Positions 45,027-53,898 of a stretch of 64,000 bases of DNA are shown here, piece by piece (position 1 is the first letter of the stretch; each line of letters begins with the position of its first letter). A program made the position numbers and the translations under genes. The stretch is from VXOZ01 sp965220045 (GTDB lineage Bacteria > Chloroflexota > UBA11872 > VXOZ01). Below the pieces are notes generated by a model. It saw nothing but the letters and a program-made list of their open reading frames with translations. It had not been told where the DNA came from and ran no database searches. The stretch spans positions 1,674,001 to 1,738,000 of the forward strand of contig OZ244803.1 in the NCBI GenBank assembly GCA_965220045.1, written 5' to 3'.

Positions 45027-46277
45027 TTAGGCAACGTTGGGTAAAGAGGCGACCTGCTTGAGCTCCTGCAGGGCACGCTTTATCGCCGCGTCCTCTTCCA
45101 AGGGCTGCGTGACTTCTGCTTCAATCTCTATGGAGGGGGCAATGCCGACCTCAGAGATTGATTCCTTGCCCGGTGTCAGCCAGCGCGCGATGGTAACGCG
45201 CAACTGTGAACCGTCGTCAAGGTCGTGCGGCAACTGCACGGTTCCCTTACCGTATGTGCGTTGACCGATGATGACGGCACGCTCGTAGTAGGCTAACGCT
45301 CCCGCAACGATTTCCGACGCACTGGCACTCCGCTCATTCACAAGGACGACGAGCGGGATATCAAGGGCAACTCCCTGCCTGCGCACGCGGTACGGACGCA
45401 ACTGCTGCTGTGCCTGCTGTTCATAGAGCACAACGGTGCCCTGCTGCAAGAATTCGCTGGTGACATTGATTGCCGTTCCCAGCAGACCTCCCGGATTGTC
45501 CCTCAGGTCGAGGATGAGTCCGGACGACTGGGCGTCAACCAGCGATTCAAGAGTGTCGCGCAACTCATCGGAAGTAAGCGCGCCAAAGCTCCACAGTCGT
45601 ATATAGCCGACGTTTCCTTGCAGCATCTGCGACGAAAGTGAGGGGATGTTAATTTCCGCTCGCGTCAATGTGACGTCGGTCGGCTCATCCTCGCCCCGCT
45701 TGATCGTCAAAACCACATCTGTTCCCGCAGGGCCGCGGATGCGCAACGCCACCTGCTCCACCGTCTCGCCCTCAATCGGCGTGCCGTCCACGGCAATTAT
45801 CTGATCGCCGGGCTTCAGACCGCCGCTTTGAGCCGGGGAACCGGGGAACACCGAGTGGATTGAAATGGTCCCATCCTGATCATCGATGCGCGCGCCAATA
45901 CCTTGGAACCGCTGGCGGGTCTGTTCACGCGCGCGCTGGCTCGTCGCGGGATCGAGCAAGGTAGTATGGGGATCGTCGAGCGTATCGAGCATACCGCGAA
46001 TGGCGCCTCGCACCATCGCGTCTTGATCGATGGGCTGCCTATAGAATTCTTTCGAGACAATTTCCCAGACCTGGAGAAAGAGCTCCCATTGCTCTTCCTG
46101 GCCGATGGGGGGTGATGCAGGGGCAATGCCGGGGAGCGCGCCGGAAAGGACTCCGGCCAAAGGCTGCAGCGGGGAGCCTTTTGCACCCGCCGAATAGCCC
46201 ACCGCAAAGGCGCCGGAAACAACCGTCAGGACGAGCGTCAGCGAAAAGACAACCGCGATCAGGTGCTTGCGCTTCAT
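45027..46277 (-). CDS. C-terminal processing protease (S41/CtpA)
   Basis: A 416-residue protein with an N-terminal membrane anchor or signal (residues 5-27) and the helical Ctp region VWEIVSKEFYRQPID. A PDZ domain (about 125-195, GSPAQSGGLKPGDQIIAVDG) follows, then the S41 core with LDLRDNPGGLL, catalytic Ser in NERSASASEI (about 317-319) and Lys344 in TYGKGTVQ. These enzymes cut exported proteins at their C-termini and act in envelope maintenance. It is the first gene of a pair with the M16 peptidase. A gagg box precedes the ATG. Confidence 0.94.
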   Translation of the reverse strand: MKRKHLIAVVFSLTLVLTVVSGAFAVGYSAGAKGSPLQPLAGVLSGALPGIAPASPPIGQEEQWELFLQVWEIVSKEFYRQPIDQDAMVRGAIRGMLDTLDDPHTTLLDPATSQRAREQTRQRFQGIGARIDDQDGTISIHSVFPGSPAQSGGLKPGDQIIAVDGTPIEGETVEQVALRIRGPAGTDVVLTIKRGEDEPTDVTLTRAEINIPSLSSQMLQGNVGYIRLWSFGALTSDELRDTLESLVDAQSSGLILDLRDNPGGLLGTAINVTSEFLQQGTVVLYEQQAQQQLRPYRVRRQGVALDIPLVVLVNERSASASEIVAGALAYYERAVIIGQRTYGKGTVQLPHDLDDGSQLRVTIARWLTPGKESISEVGIAPSIEIEAEVTQPLEEDAAIKRALQELKQVASLPNVA

Positions 46278-46672
46278 GGGTCAGACCTCAAATTCCAAGA
46301 GCAACTGCTGGATTGGTGTCCCTAGACGTGCGGCGCCCTGCGTTACTTTCACGATAGCATAGCACTAGGCGAGAAACAACCGTCTGACAGACGCCGAATT
46401 CCGCCGCGCACAGCCCGATTCGAGAGCGTAAATCCTCATCCCAAGAGCGGCTTTATTTCCTCGCTCACCCCGCGAGGGGCGGTGCCATCCTCAAGGGGTA
46501 CAGGCTAGAGACCAAGACTAGAATCGCCTGTTCACTAACGCGCACAGAGCCCTTCTCTTGTCCCCCGCTAGCCGTCGTTGCGAATGCCAAGGCAATTTGA
46601 TTCTCCGCTGCTGGACGCGTATTATGGATTTCAGGATTAGGAACGACTACTGGCACGAAAGGGTAAACGGGA
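46278..46672. other. 395-bp divergent region between the ctp gene and tatA
   Basis: Holds the tatA promoter listed separately. A promoter for the minus-strand protease gene should also lie here, but only a weak TATGCT near 46352 is seen. No gene is supported. Confidence 0.5.
46597..46625 (+). promoter_or_regulatory. Sigma-70-like promoter of tatA
   Basis: TTGATT (46597-46602), a 17-bp spacer and TATTAT (46620-46625), about 48 bp before the tatA ATG. Confidence 0.6.
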
Positions 46673-46930
46673 ATGCTTGGCACATTTGGGTGGACGGAGC
46701 TCCTCATCATCCTTGTAATCATCGTGATTCTCTTCGGGGGAAGCCGCATCGCAGGTCTCGGCGGTTCTCTTGGCAAGAGCATCCGCGAATTCCGTACGGC
46801 GATGAAGGAAGAGGACGAGCCCGGCGAGTCGGGTGAGGAGAAGAAGGCCGACTCATCTGCGGAATCGAGTGAAAAGAAAGAGGATGCGGAGCAGCCTGAG
46901 GGCGACGAGAAAGAGACCAAGAAGAGCTAG
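46673..46930 (+). CDS. tatA: Twin-arginine translocase subunit TatA
   Basis: An 85-residue protein with a short N-terminal helix (FGWTELLIILVIIVILFGG), the hinge Gly, an amphipathic helix (GGSLGKSIREFRTAMK) and a highly charged acidic tail. TatA oligomers form the pore of the Tat system, exporting folded proteins. Tat signals are seen on at least two lipoproteins in this window (7844-9232 and 17473-19122). tatC is not present. The gene after it starts 6 bp downstream. Confidence 0.93.
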   Translation: MLGTFGWTELLIILVIIVILFGGSRIAGLGGSLGKSIREFRTAMKEEDEPGESGEEKKADSSAESSEKKEDAEQPEGDEKETKKS

Positions 46931-46936
46931 TGCGTT

Positions 46937-47665
46937 GTGGCTGTGCGGAAGCGCCTCATCTGGCTTTGGACAGCCACGTGTGACTCCAGAGGGGCCCCCC
47001 AAGAATCTGATACCCGGTTTTCACTCGTTCGCGTCTACACGCAGGATCTCCCGGCCCTATTGAAAACCAACCGGCGGTTGATGGCAATCACCGCCGGTTC
47101 TTTCATTCTCGGCCTCGTGGCTGGGGCCCTACTTGCTGTTCTATATCCTGAAGCGACTCACTCTCTGCTGCGTGCCTACGCCGAGCAAGTTGAGCGTTTG
47201 GGCGATCTGGATACCATAACGACCGGCGCCATCCTAGGCAACAATCTGCGCATCGTACTCCTAAGCCCTTTACTTGCGTTGCTTACGCTCGGCCTTTATC
47301 CACTCCTCGTCGTGGCATTGCCCGGGGTGTTGCTGGGCATGCTGGCCGTTCAGATCGAAGCCGCGATTCCTCTTAAGGTTTTCGTCGGACTGGCGCTCGT
47401 TCTTCCCCATGGAATCTTCGAAATACCCGCGATTGTGATTGGCAGCGCGCTTTCCCTGCGGTTCATCCTTTCGCTGGTTTTTCCCGTACCCTCCCTCACT
47501 ACCGTAGAAAACGCGGTTTGGTCGGCTGTGAACCTCTGCAAGGGATATGTCTTCCTTGTAATCCCGCTCATCGTGATCGCCGCCTGGACCGAGGTGCATG
47601 TGACCGGCCAAATTGCCCGGTGGCTTGCCGGCCTCGATTGGTTCCTTGACCTATCCCCGCCCTAG
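46937..47665 (+). CDS. SpoIIM-superfamily (DUF95) membrane protein
   Basis: A 242-residue protein with about five helices. LPHGIFEIPAIVIGSALSLRF is the signature of the SpoIIM/DUF95 family. In Bacillus SpoIIM works in engulfment; in non-sporulating bacteria the role is unknown, and this window shows no other sporulation genes. The start is GTG 46937 and the N-terminal 35 or so residues are polar, so the true start could be further in. It is co-oriented with tatA at 6 bp, which suggests co-transcription. Confidence 0.82.
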   Translation: MAVRKRLIWLWTATCDSRGAPQESDTRFSLVRVYTQDLPALLKTNRRLMAITAGSFILGLVAGALLAVLYPEATHSLLRAYAEQVERLGDLDTITTGAILGNNLRIVLLSPLLALLTLGLYPLLVVALPGVLLGMLAVQIEAAIPLKVFVGLALVLPHGIFEIPAIVIGSALSLRFILSLVFPVPSLTTVENAVWSAVNLCKGYVFLVIPLIVIAAWTEVHVTGQIARWLAGLDWFLDLSPP

Positions 47666-47687
47666 CGCAACTCAGGCGCGGACTGCG

Positions 47688-47696
47688 TGCTACAAT
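47688..47696 (+). promoter_or_regulatory. Extended -10 element upstream of the M24 peptidase gene
   Basis: TGCTACAAT, 41 bp before the ATG. It overlaps the small palindrome ctacaattgtag. No -35 is evident. Confidence 0.4.
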
Positions 47697-47737
47697 TGTA
47701 GAGGCACCGAGAGCCGACTATTGCAAGTATTGAGACT

Positions 47738-48826
47738 ATGAGCCCTGCATTCAACGCAACCGCCCAGCGCGTGCAAAACGTGCGCGACCGGCTGCCAGAA
47801 TCTGAAGCCGACGCGCTGCTGGTAAGCAACGACTACAACCGTCGCTATCTCTCCGGATTCACGGGATCGTCGGGCTGGCTGGTGATTGGTGCCAGCGACG
47901 CGCTCCTAATCACCGATTCTCGCTATACCGAACAGGCAGGCAAGCAGGCCCGTGATTTCACAGTCGTGCCGCAGACCGGGCAAGTGGCGCCTCTGCTGCT
48001 GGATCTTTGTAAGCAGCACGGCTTTGGGCGTCTGGCCATTGAATCCGAGCACGTCAGCGTTGCCAATCATGAGTCCTATAGCGAGGCCTTCGCAGGTGAA
48101 GTCAACCTCATTAGTTCCCTAGGAGTCGTTGAGAATCTGCGCGTGGCAAAGGACGCAGACGAGGTTGCCGCGCTCCAGCGAGCCATTACCATCGCCGATA
48201 ATGCCCTGGAGGAGTTGCTCACGTGGCTGCAACCTGGAGTGACTGAGAGAGAAGTCGCGTGGCGCCTGGAAGTCCTCATGCGGGAGGCAGGCGCGGAAGC
48301 GCTCTCTTTCCCGTCGATAGTTGCTGCCGGCCCCAATGGCGCCATGCCGCATCACCGTCCGGGGTCAGACACTATCCCTCGTGACACCTTCATCGTGATG
48401 GACTTCGGCTGCGTTGCCGACGGCTACTGCTCAGACATGACCCGGACCGTAGCGCTCGGTACGCCCTCACCCGAAATGCGGGAGGTGTACCGCCTCGTCT
48501 TCAAGGCCCAAAGAGCGGCGGCAACTCACGTGCGCGCAGGCATGTCCGGCGTAGAAGCCGATGCGCTTGCGCGAGAAGTTATTGTGGAAGCCGGACACGG
48601 CGATCACTTCGGCCATGGGTTGGGGCATGGAGTCGGCTTGCAGATTCACGAGGCTCCCCGCCTTTCGCCCTTGGCAGGCGACACGCCGTTGCCCGCGGGC
48701 GCGGTGGTTTCCATCGAGCCAGGCGTGTATCTTCCCGGCATCGGCGGCGTGCGCATTGAAGATCTAGTCTTGCTGCGCGACGACGGTGCGGACACGTTTA
48801 CCGGATCGCCAAAAACGGAGTATTAG
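47738..48826 (+). CDS. Xaa-Pro aminopeptidase (M24B family)
   Basis: A 362-residue protein with an N-terminal creatinase-like domain (DALLVSNDYNRRYLSGFTGS) and a pita-bread catalytic domain. Metal ligands are seen in MDFGCVADGYCSDMTRT (two Asp), HGLGHGVGLQIHE (His), SIEPGVYLPG (Glu) and GVRIEDLVLL (Glu). It removes N-terminal residues preceding proline, or splits X-Pro dipeptides. It lies 30 bp before efp, the conserved neighbour pair pepQ/pepP-efp in many bacteria, which suits a role in handling proline-containing peptides. Confidence 0.92.
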   Translation: MSPAFNATAQRVQNVRDRLPESEADALLVSNDYNRRYLSGFTGSSGWLVIGASDALLITDSRYTEQAGKQARDFTVVPQTGQVAPLLLDLCKQHGFGRLAIESEHVSVANHESYSEAFAGEVNLISSLGVVENLRVAKDADEVAALQRAITIADNALEELLTWLQPGVTEREVAWRLEVLMREAGAEALSFPSIVAAGPNGAMPHHRPGSDTIPRDTFIVMDFGCVADGYCSDMTRTVALGTPSPEMREVYRLVFKAQRAAATHVRAGMSGVEADALAREVIVEAGHGDHFGHGLGHGVGLQIHEAPRLSPLAGDTPLPAGAVVSIEPGVYLPGIGGVRIEDLVLLRDDGADTFTGSPKTEY

Positions 48827-48856
48827 TCAGCACTCGACTGCAGGAGGCATTGTGCG

Positions 48857-49420
48857 TTGATCGAAACCGGCAATCTACGACGGGGCGTCGTAATTGAATA
48901 TGAAGACGCGATCTTTAGATTGGAAGAGGTAAAGCACATCAAGATGGGGCGCGGCGGCGCCGTGGTGCGGCTGAAGCTCCGCCACGTGCAAGACGGCCAC
49001 ATTATCGATCGCACCTGCGATGCGGGTGCCCGCTTTCGCCAGATTCGGCTGGATCAGCGCCCGGCGCAGTTCCTCTATCAGGATGGCGAAGTCTTCCACT
49101 TCATGGATACGGAGTCGTACGACGAGATTCTCGTAAACGGCGACCTGCTGGATAGTGCCGTAAACTACCTCAAGGACGGCGCCACCATCGAACTTGAAAT
49201 GCACGGCGAGCGCGTGCTGGATGTAACCTTGCCCCCTTCGGTAGAGCTCGAAGTCACCGAGACCGCTCCCGGCTTCAAGGGAGATACGGCCGCCGGCGGC
49301 ACGAAACCGGCAACCGTGGAGACCGGGCTGGTCGTCAACGTGCCGCTCTTCGTCAACGTGGGAGAAACCATTCGTGTGGATACGCGCACGAATGACTACA
49401 TAGAACGGGTGCGTTCGTGA
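48857..49420 (+). CDS. efp: Translation elongation factor P with Arg at the modified loop tip
   Basis: A 187-residue EF-P with all three beta-barrel domains and the C-terminal GETIRVDTRTNDYIERV signature. EF-P rescues ribosomes stalled on polyproline. The domain I loop reads HIKMGRGGA. The tip residue that is a modified Lys in E. coli is Arg32, and the preceding Pro of the usual PGK/PGR is Met30. Arg32-type EF-P is rhamnosylated by EarP in proteobacteria; no earP is in the window. The start is TTG 48857, nine bases after a perfect aggagg, with no in-frame ATG alternative nearby. The stop overlaps the next gene (GTGA). Confidence 0.94.
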   Translation: MIETGNLRRGVVIEYEDAIFRLEEVKHIKMGRGGAVVRLKLRHVQDGHIIDRTCDAGARFRQIRLDQRPAQFLYQDGEVFHFMDTESYDEILVNGDLLDSAVNYLKDGATIELEMHGERVLDVTLPPSVELEVTETAPGFKGDTAAGGTKPATVETGLVVNVPLFVNVGETIRVDTRTNDYIERVRS

Positions 49421-49911
49421 GTGACTCAAGCGACCAATTGGAGCAGGCGGCCCCGCAGGCTGCTCCGCTGTCCCAAGTGATCGATGAGCGCCTGAAACCG
49501 CTCATTGAACTCATTAGCGGCTCTGATGTTGAGGAACTTTCGCTTGAACATGAGGGCGTGCGCGTGGCAATCAAGCGGACCGCCCAAGTGTCCGCCGTCG
49601 TATCGTCAACGCCGCCACCGGAACGGGAAGAGGCCGAACCGCAGTTGCACGTCGTGCACGCGGGCAGGGTAGGGGTCTTTTCGCGCAGCCGGAGCCAGGA
49701 ACAGCTTCCCGTCATCGACGAGGGCGCTGCGGTTGAAGAAGGCCAATTGCTCGGCTATATCGAAGTGCTCAACGTACTCAATGAAGTCCACGCGCCAATT
49801 GCGGGCAGCCTGGAGCGCTTTCTGGTCGAATCGCGGCAGCCGGTCGAGTACGGCCAGCCCCTCGCCCTGATCGAGCCTGCGCCGGAACAGCCAACGGACG
49901 ACGTGGAATAG
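49417..49911 (+). CDS. Biotin-carboxyl-carrier-like protein lacking the biotinylated lysine
   Basis: 164 residues with the AccB layout: an N-terminal helical part (VIDERLKPLIELISGSDVEELSLEHEGVRVAIKR in outline), a Pro/Glu linker, then a biotinyl domain from about residue 77. Where AccB has Glu-Ala-Met-Lys-Met it has IEVLNVLNEV: the acceptor Lys is Asn119 (codon 49771-49773). The second half of the hammerhead (HAPIAGSLERF, VEYGQPLALIEP) is normal, so the fold is probably kept. efp-accB is a conserved order, but accC, which usually follows, is absent and an unrelated gene comes next. It cannot carry biotin as written; a regulatory or structural role is possible. Confidence 0.85.
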   Translation: MSDSSDQLEQAAPQAAPLSQVIDERLKPLIELISGSDVEELSLEHEGVRVAIKRTAQVSAVVSSTPPPEREEAEPQLHVVHAGRVGVFSRSRSQEQLPVIDEGAAVEEGQLLGYIEVLNVLNEVHAPIAGSLERFLVESRQPVEYGQPLALIEPAPEQPTDDVE

Positions 49912-49977
49912 CGCATCCCATTAGCGCGCTGCGTCGGTAACGCCTTGACGCTGTCTCACTCGTCGACAGTGTCTCGC

Positions 49978-50003
49978 GACCGGGCCAAGCGAAAGGCCCG
50001 GTC
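49978..50003 (+). terminator. Candidate terminator hairpin after the efp operon
   Basis: A perfect 9-bp stem gaccgggcc/ggcccggtc with loop aagcgaaa, 66 bp after the stop of the biotin-carrier-like gene. It has no T-run, so termination strength is uncertain. Confidence 0.45.
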
Positions 50004-50089
50004 TCACTCCTACCAGATCACGGCAAGCGCCGCACCTCTCGTCGACCCATGCGGATCGCGGTCTTTCAGTCCTATTGGGAATAGCTGAA

Positions 50090-50650
50090 ATGGAGACATT
50101 CTACGCCAGCCATAGGGAAGAGTGGCGGGCCTGGCTGCAAGCAAACCACACGCGCGCCAAGGAAATCTGGCTCATCTACTATCGCAAGGCCACGGGCAAG
50201 CCGCGCGTCGCCTACAACGACGCCGTTGAAGAAGCGCTCTGTTTTGGCTGGATTGACAGTCAGCAAAAGGGGATCGATGAAGAGCGCTTTGCCCAACGGT
50301 TCTCACCCCGTAAGCCGGGCAGCAATTGGTCGGAGACGAACAAAGTGCGCCTGCGCAAACTCATCGCCGCCGGCAAGATGATGCCTGCCGGGTTGGCCGC
50401 CGCGCAGGGCGTGATCCTGGATGAACCGTTCATCGTGCCGCCAGATATCGAGGCGGCGCTGAAGCAAGACGCACTGACGTGGAAGCATTTTGAAGATTTC
50501 CCCGAGGATTACAGACGCATCCGCGTGGCGTTTGTCGAAACAGCCCGCCAGCGGCCGGAGGAATTCACGAAACGCCTGAATCACCTCGTCACCATGACCG
50601 CGAAAAACAAGACCTTCGGCTACTCGAAAGAACTCACGGCAGATTCGTAG
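50090..50650 (+). CDS. YdeI/OmpD-associated family protein
   Basis: A 186-residue soluble protein with the family's FYASHREEWRAWLQANHTRAKEIWLIYYRK opening (in outline), FGWIDSQQKGID, QRFSPRKPGSNWSETNK and a helical C-terminal part with RLNHLVTMTAKNKTFGY. Members are sometimes annotated as bacteriocin-protection proteins, but the function is unproven. ATG 50090 is preferred, with gggaa upstream; a TTG at 50075 is possible. It stands alone between two spacers. Confidence 0.87.
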   Translation: METFYASHREEWRAWLQANHTRAKEIWLIYYRKATGKPRVAYNDAVEEALCFGWIDSQQKGIDEERFAQRFSPRKPGSNWSETNKVRLRKLIAAGKMMPAGLAAAQGVILDEPFIVPPDIEAALKQDALTWKHFEDFPEDYRRIRVAFVETARQRPEEFTKRLNHLVTMTAKNKTFGYSKELTADS

Positions 50651-50991
50651 CGTTCCCTTCAGGATCCCGCACTGCACTTCAAGGTTGTAAGCGGCTTTGG
50701 CTCTGCCTGCCGGCGAATCCTCTGCGCTCCCTCAGCCTTAATGCGAACAGGTTCAGTCTCTTGAAGGTGTCGGCCGGCATTGTTGGGCAAGCGCTGCAAG
50801 CCCAAATCCGGACTTACGAAAAGCCGGTGCCGTGCCGGTCTCTGCTAAACCTTGCGAAAAATCGGCACGGGGCTCTTGGCACACTGCGATGCGGTATAAT
50901 CTCATTAAGCAATGTTGCGAATTCTTTGACAATTCGAACTATGAATAATGTCCCCTGCAGACAATTCGCGAACTGAACTCAAGGACTATCC
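50651..50991. other. 341-bp spacer upstream of the ABC exporter operon
   Basis: Contains a perfect TATAAT (50895-50900) about 92 bp before the exporter ATG, without a matching -35 at normal spacing. It may be the operon's -10 element. Small open frames here have no support. Confidence 0.4.
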
Positions 50992-52020
50992 ATGACAGAA
51001 ACGCTCACTTCGGCGGATGTGGTGATGGAACGTGAAACCTCCTCAAGCGCCATCGTCGTCTCCGGCCTACGCAAGTCGTTTAAAGAACTAGAGGTACTCA
51101 AGGGTATCGATCTCACGGTGGAACGAGGTAACATCCTGGCGCTTCTCGGTCCCAACGGGGCCGGTAAGACGACGATAATCCGCATTCTCAGCACGTTGCT
51201 GCCGCCTGACGGCGGCCGCGCACTGGTAAACGGCCATGATGTCGTGCGTGAGGCGAACGACGTACGCAAGAGCATTGGACTCACCGGACAATACGCAGCC
51301 GTAGACGAGTACTTGACGGGAGAAGAGAATCTTCTCATGCTCGGCCGGCTGTATCGCCTCAGAAAGTCCGATTGCCGGAGCCGCACCCGCGATCTCCTCG
51401 AGATGTTCGAGCTAACCGACGCGGCGAATCGTCCGGTCAAACAGTACTCAGGCGGAATGCGCCGCCGCCTCGACCTCGCCATGAGCCTCATTGCCTCACC
51501 GCCCGTGCTCTTCCTGGATGAACCCACCACGGGACTCGATCCGCGCAGCCGTCTGGCGCTCTGGGAGATGATCAAACGGCTATCGGACAGCGACGTCTCC
51601 ATCTTGCTCACCACGCAGTACATGGAAGAAGCCGACCAGCTCGCCGACCGCATAGTCGTCATCGATCACGGCCGCGTGATCGCAGCCGGCACGGCAGACG
51701 AACTCAAGGAACGCATCGGTACAGCCCGGCTGGATCTCGTCATTGCCGCACACAGCGACTTCGCCCAGGCTGAACAGGCGCTGGACGGCCAGGCTTTGCA
51801 CTTGGATGGCAAGCGTCGTCTCATCAGCATCGCCAGCCAGAACGGCGTGCATGAGCTACGAGACGTGCTGCAACGCCTGGAAGACGCCGGCGTGGAAGTA
51901 GAGAATGTCTCGCTGCACCAGCCGACCCTGGATGACGTGTTCCTCACGCTCACCGGTTCGACGGCGACGCCGCATGCAAACGATACAGACGCAGGAAACG
52001 TGGAGAATCAACCCGCATGA
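50992..52020 (+). CDS. ABC-2 type exporter ATP-binding protein (DrrA-like)
   Basis: A 342-residue ATPase with Walker A GPNGAGKTTIIRIL, the DrrA-type segment SIGLTGQYAAVDEYLTGEENLLMLGRLY, signature YSGGMRRRLDLAMSL, Walker B VLFLDEPTTGLDPRS and H-loop TTQYMEEADQLADR. The C-terminal 100 residues match the daunorubicin-resistance ATPase extension, which closes near LHQPTLDDVFLTLTG. With the next gene's permease it should export a drug, lipid or polyketide-like molecule. Its stop overlaps the permease start (ATGA). Confidence 0.92.
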   Translation: MTETLTSADVVMERETSSSAIVVSGLRKSFKELEVLKGIDLTVERGNILALLGPNGAGKTTIIRILSTLLPPDGGRALVNGHDVVREANDVRKSIGLTGQYAAVDEYLTGEENLLMLGRLYRLRKSDCRSRTRDLLEMFELTDAANRPVKQYSGGMRRRLDLAMSLIASPPVLFLDEPTTGLDPRSRLALWEMIKRLSDSDVSILLTTQYMEEADQLADRIVVIDHGRVIAAGTADELKERIGTARLDLVIAAHSDFAQAEQALDGQALHLDGKRRLISIASQNGVHELRDVLQRLEDAGVEVENVSLHQPTLDDVFLTLTGSTATPHANDTDAGNVENQPA

Positions 52021-52829
52021 AAGAAACGGCAACCTTACTGGCACCCGCGCAACCGGAAGCCCGACCGGAGTTCTTCTGGACGCTCGACAACTCTTGGGTG
52101 CTGACGAAACGCAGCCTTAAACACATAGTGCGCAACACCGATCAGTTGCTCTCCACTTTTATCATGCCAGTGATGTTCTTGTTGCTCTTCCGGTACGTCT
52201 TTGGGGGCGCCATCAACACCGGCGAAACGAGCTATGTAAACTTCCTCGTTGCCGGCATCCTGGTCCAGACCGCCGCTTTCGGTGCGAATACGACCACGTT
52301 CAGTGTGCTGGTTGACCTGCAGCGCGGCATTGTAGACCGCTTTCGCGCGCTTCCCATGGCCAGTTCCGCCTTGCTCGCAGCGCATGTGATCGCCGATCTT
52401 GCGCGCAACATCATTTCGGCCGTGGTCATGCTCGCAGCCAGCTTCCTCGTAGGCTTTCGTCCTACCGCAAACCCGGTCGAGTGGTTGCTTGTGCTCGGCC
52501 TCTTGCTCCTTTTCACGCTGGCAATCTCCTGGATCTCGGCCATTCTCGGAATGTTGGTGAAGTCGATGGAAGCCGCCCAGTGGTCCGGCTTCATGGTGCT
52601 CATGCCCCTCACATTTGCCAGTAGCGCCTTTGTGCCCACGGAAAGCATGCCCACCGTGCTGCGCGTCTTTGCCGAAAACCAGCCGGTGACCCACGTTATC
52701 GAAGCCATGCGCGCTTGGATGGTCGGCACGCCCATTGGTAACAGTGGCTGGCTGGCACTGGCCTGGTGCGTGGGGATTGTCCTCATTGCCATGCCGGTCG
52801 CAACCTGGATGTTCCGCCGCCGGACGTAG
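52017..52829 (+). CDS. ABC-2 type exporter permease (DrrB-like)
   Basis: A 270-residue permease with six helices. LTKRSLKHIVRNTDQLLSTF, FVAGGxx-like GGAINTGETSYVNFLVAGI, and FASSAFVPTESMPTVLRVFAENQPVTHVIEAMR match the DrrB/ABC2_membrane family. It is translationally coupled to the ATPase gene by an ATGA overlap. The exported substrate cannot be inferred; no biosynthetic cluster is adjacent. Confidence 0.92.
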   Translation: MKETATLLAPAQPEARPEFFWTLDNSWVLTKRSLKHIVRNTDQLLSTFIMPVMFLLLFRYVFGGAINTGETSYVNFLVAGILVQTAAFGANTTTFSVLVDLQRGIVDRFRALPMASSALLAAHVIADLARNIISAVVMLAASFLVGFRPTANPVEWLLVLGLLLLFTLAISWISAILGMLVKSMEAAQWSGFMVLMPLTFASSAFVPTESMPTVLRVFAENQPVTHVIEAMRAWMVGTPIGNSGWLALAWCVGIVLIAMPVATWMFRRRT

Positions 52830-52976
52830 GCCAAAAGGCAGGACGCGAAGAGGGCCCGCCGGTGTCCATAGAGACCGGAGGCGCCCATGAAATCGCCATC
52901 GAGAGTACCACTTCCAACCGCTACGTAGTATGATGGGCTTGAATGCGCAGCGTGGGCAGTTCGGGGAGAGCAGGCT

Positions 52977-53849
52977 ATGCGCGCCAGACAAGAGCCCTGG
53001 TGGGACCCGCACGGGTGGACGAAACCGCGGGCGCTCCGTCGCGAGGAGTGGTCGACCAGCACTACGCTGGAAACCATGCTGCTTGTTGCGGACAGGCGCA
53101 TCCCCCTTATCGCCGGTTTCATTGCCGGAGCCGGTGTCTTCGCCTGCCTCTTCGCCGTCATCATGATCCTCATCGCAATCTGGCCGATCATGGTGATGTT
53201 GTTTACGCTCAACGTGGTCGGCGTTATTTCCCTCGTCCTTTCCCACACCTTCGGTTGGGTTTCCATACTGATGGCGCTCTGGCCGGCGCTGGTCATCAGC
53301 GGCCTGCTAGGCATGGTGAAAGCGCGTCTCACCATTCGCAACGCAGAGCGCAGAGTGCTGCCGGTGCCATTGCGGTCGGCGTGGGATACACTGCCGCCGT
53401 TTCTCCTGAGTCTCATTGGTGTACCGTTGCTCTTCCTCGGGCTTGCCTTTTGGAAAGAAGCGCCAATCATGATTGTGTATCTCCTGATACCTTGGCTTCT
53501 TTCCGGCCTGGTCTACGATCAGTACTGGCAGGGGTGGTTTGAAGGCATGCACCAATCATGGCTGGGCTCGGCGGTCTGGTTTCGCCGAACTCTCGGGCTT
53601 TCTTACGTCCTGCATGGCGATAGCGAGCTCTTCGGCTGCATATTTGCCGATCTTGGCGTGAGCGAGGACGGCCACAAGGCCACGATCCAAGGCTGGTTCC
53701 GCACGCCGGACCAAATCAAGCGCGCGCGTCAGGTGGCCCGCCGCGTCGTCGGCATCCGGGAGGTCGAGGTGGAATCGCTCCCATGGGAAACGCAAGACGA
53801 CTGGTGGGATGAGTACACCGCTACGGGCGTACGGTCGCTTGTCATCTGA
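52977..53849 (+). CDS. Multi-helix membrane protein with C-terminal BON-like domain (copy A)
   Basis: 290 residues. A charged N-terminus with WWDPHGWTKPRAL is followed by about four or five helices (residues about 42-180) and then a soluble part. Residues about 199-268 (AVWFRRTLGLSYVLHGDSELFG ... GHKATIQGWFRTPDQIKRARQVARRVVGIREVEVE) fit the BON pattern of an alpha/beta domain ending in GIxxVEV. The same C-terminal block is found in the gene at 54957-55979. I know no named family. BON domains bind membranes or ligands, so a membrane-surface role is inferred. ATG 52977 has gggag eight bases upstream. Confidence 0.75.
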   Translation: MRARQEPWWDPHGWTKPRALRREEWSTSTTLETMLLVADRRIPLIAGFIAGAGVFACLFAVIMILIAIWPIMVMLFTLNVVGVISLVLSHTFGWVSILMALWPALVISGLLGMVKARLTIRNAERRVLPVPLRSAWDTLPPFLLSLIGVPLLFLGLAFWKEAPIMIVYLLIPWLLSGLVYDQYWQGWFEGMHQSWLGSAVWFRRTLGLSYVLHGDSELFGCIFADLGVSEDGHKATIQGWFRTPDQIKRARQVARRVVGIREVEVESLPWETQDDWWDEYTATGVRSLVI

Positions 53850-53898
53850 CTGGCGCAGCCCCGTACCCGCGGCAGCGCCATGTGCTAAGAGGCGTAGC

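Noticed and set aside
52035..53470. Long minus-strand frames (over 400 codons) across the DrrB-like and BON-protein genes
   Set aside because: Composition is His/Gln/Arg-rich with no motif, while both plus-strand genes have good starts and membrane-helix patterns.
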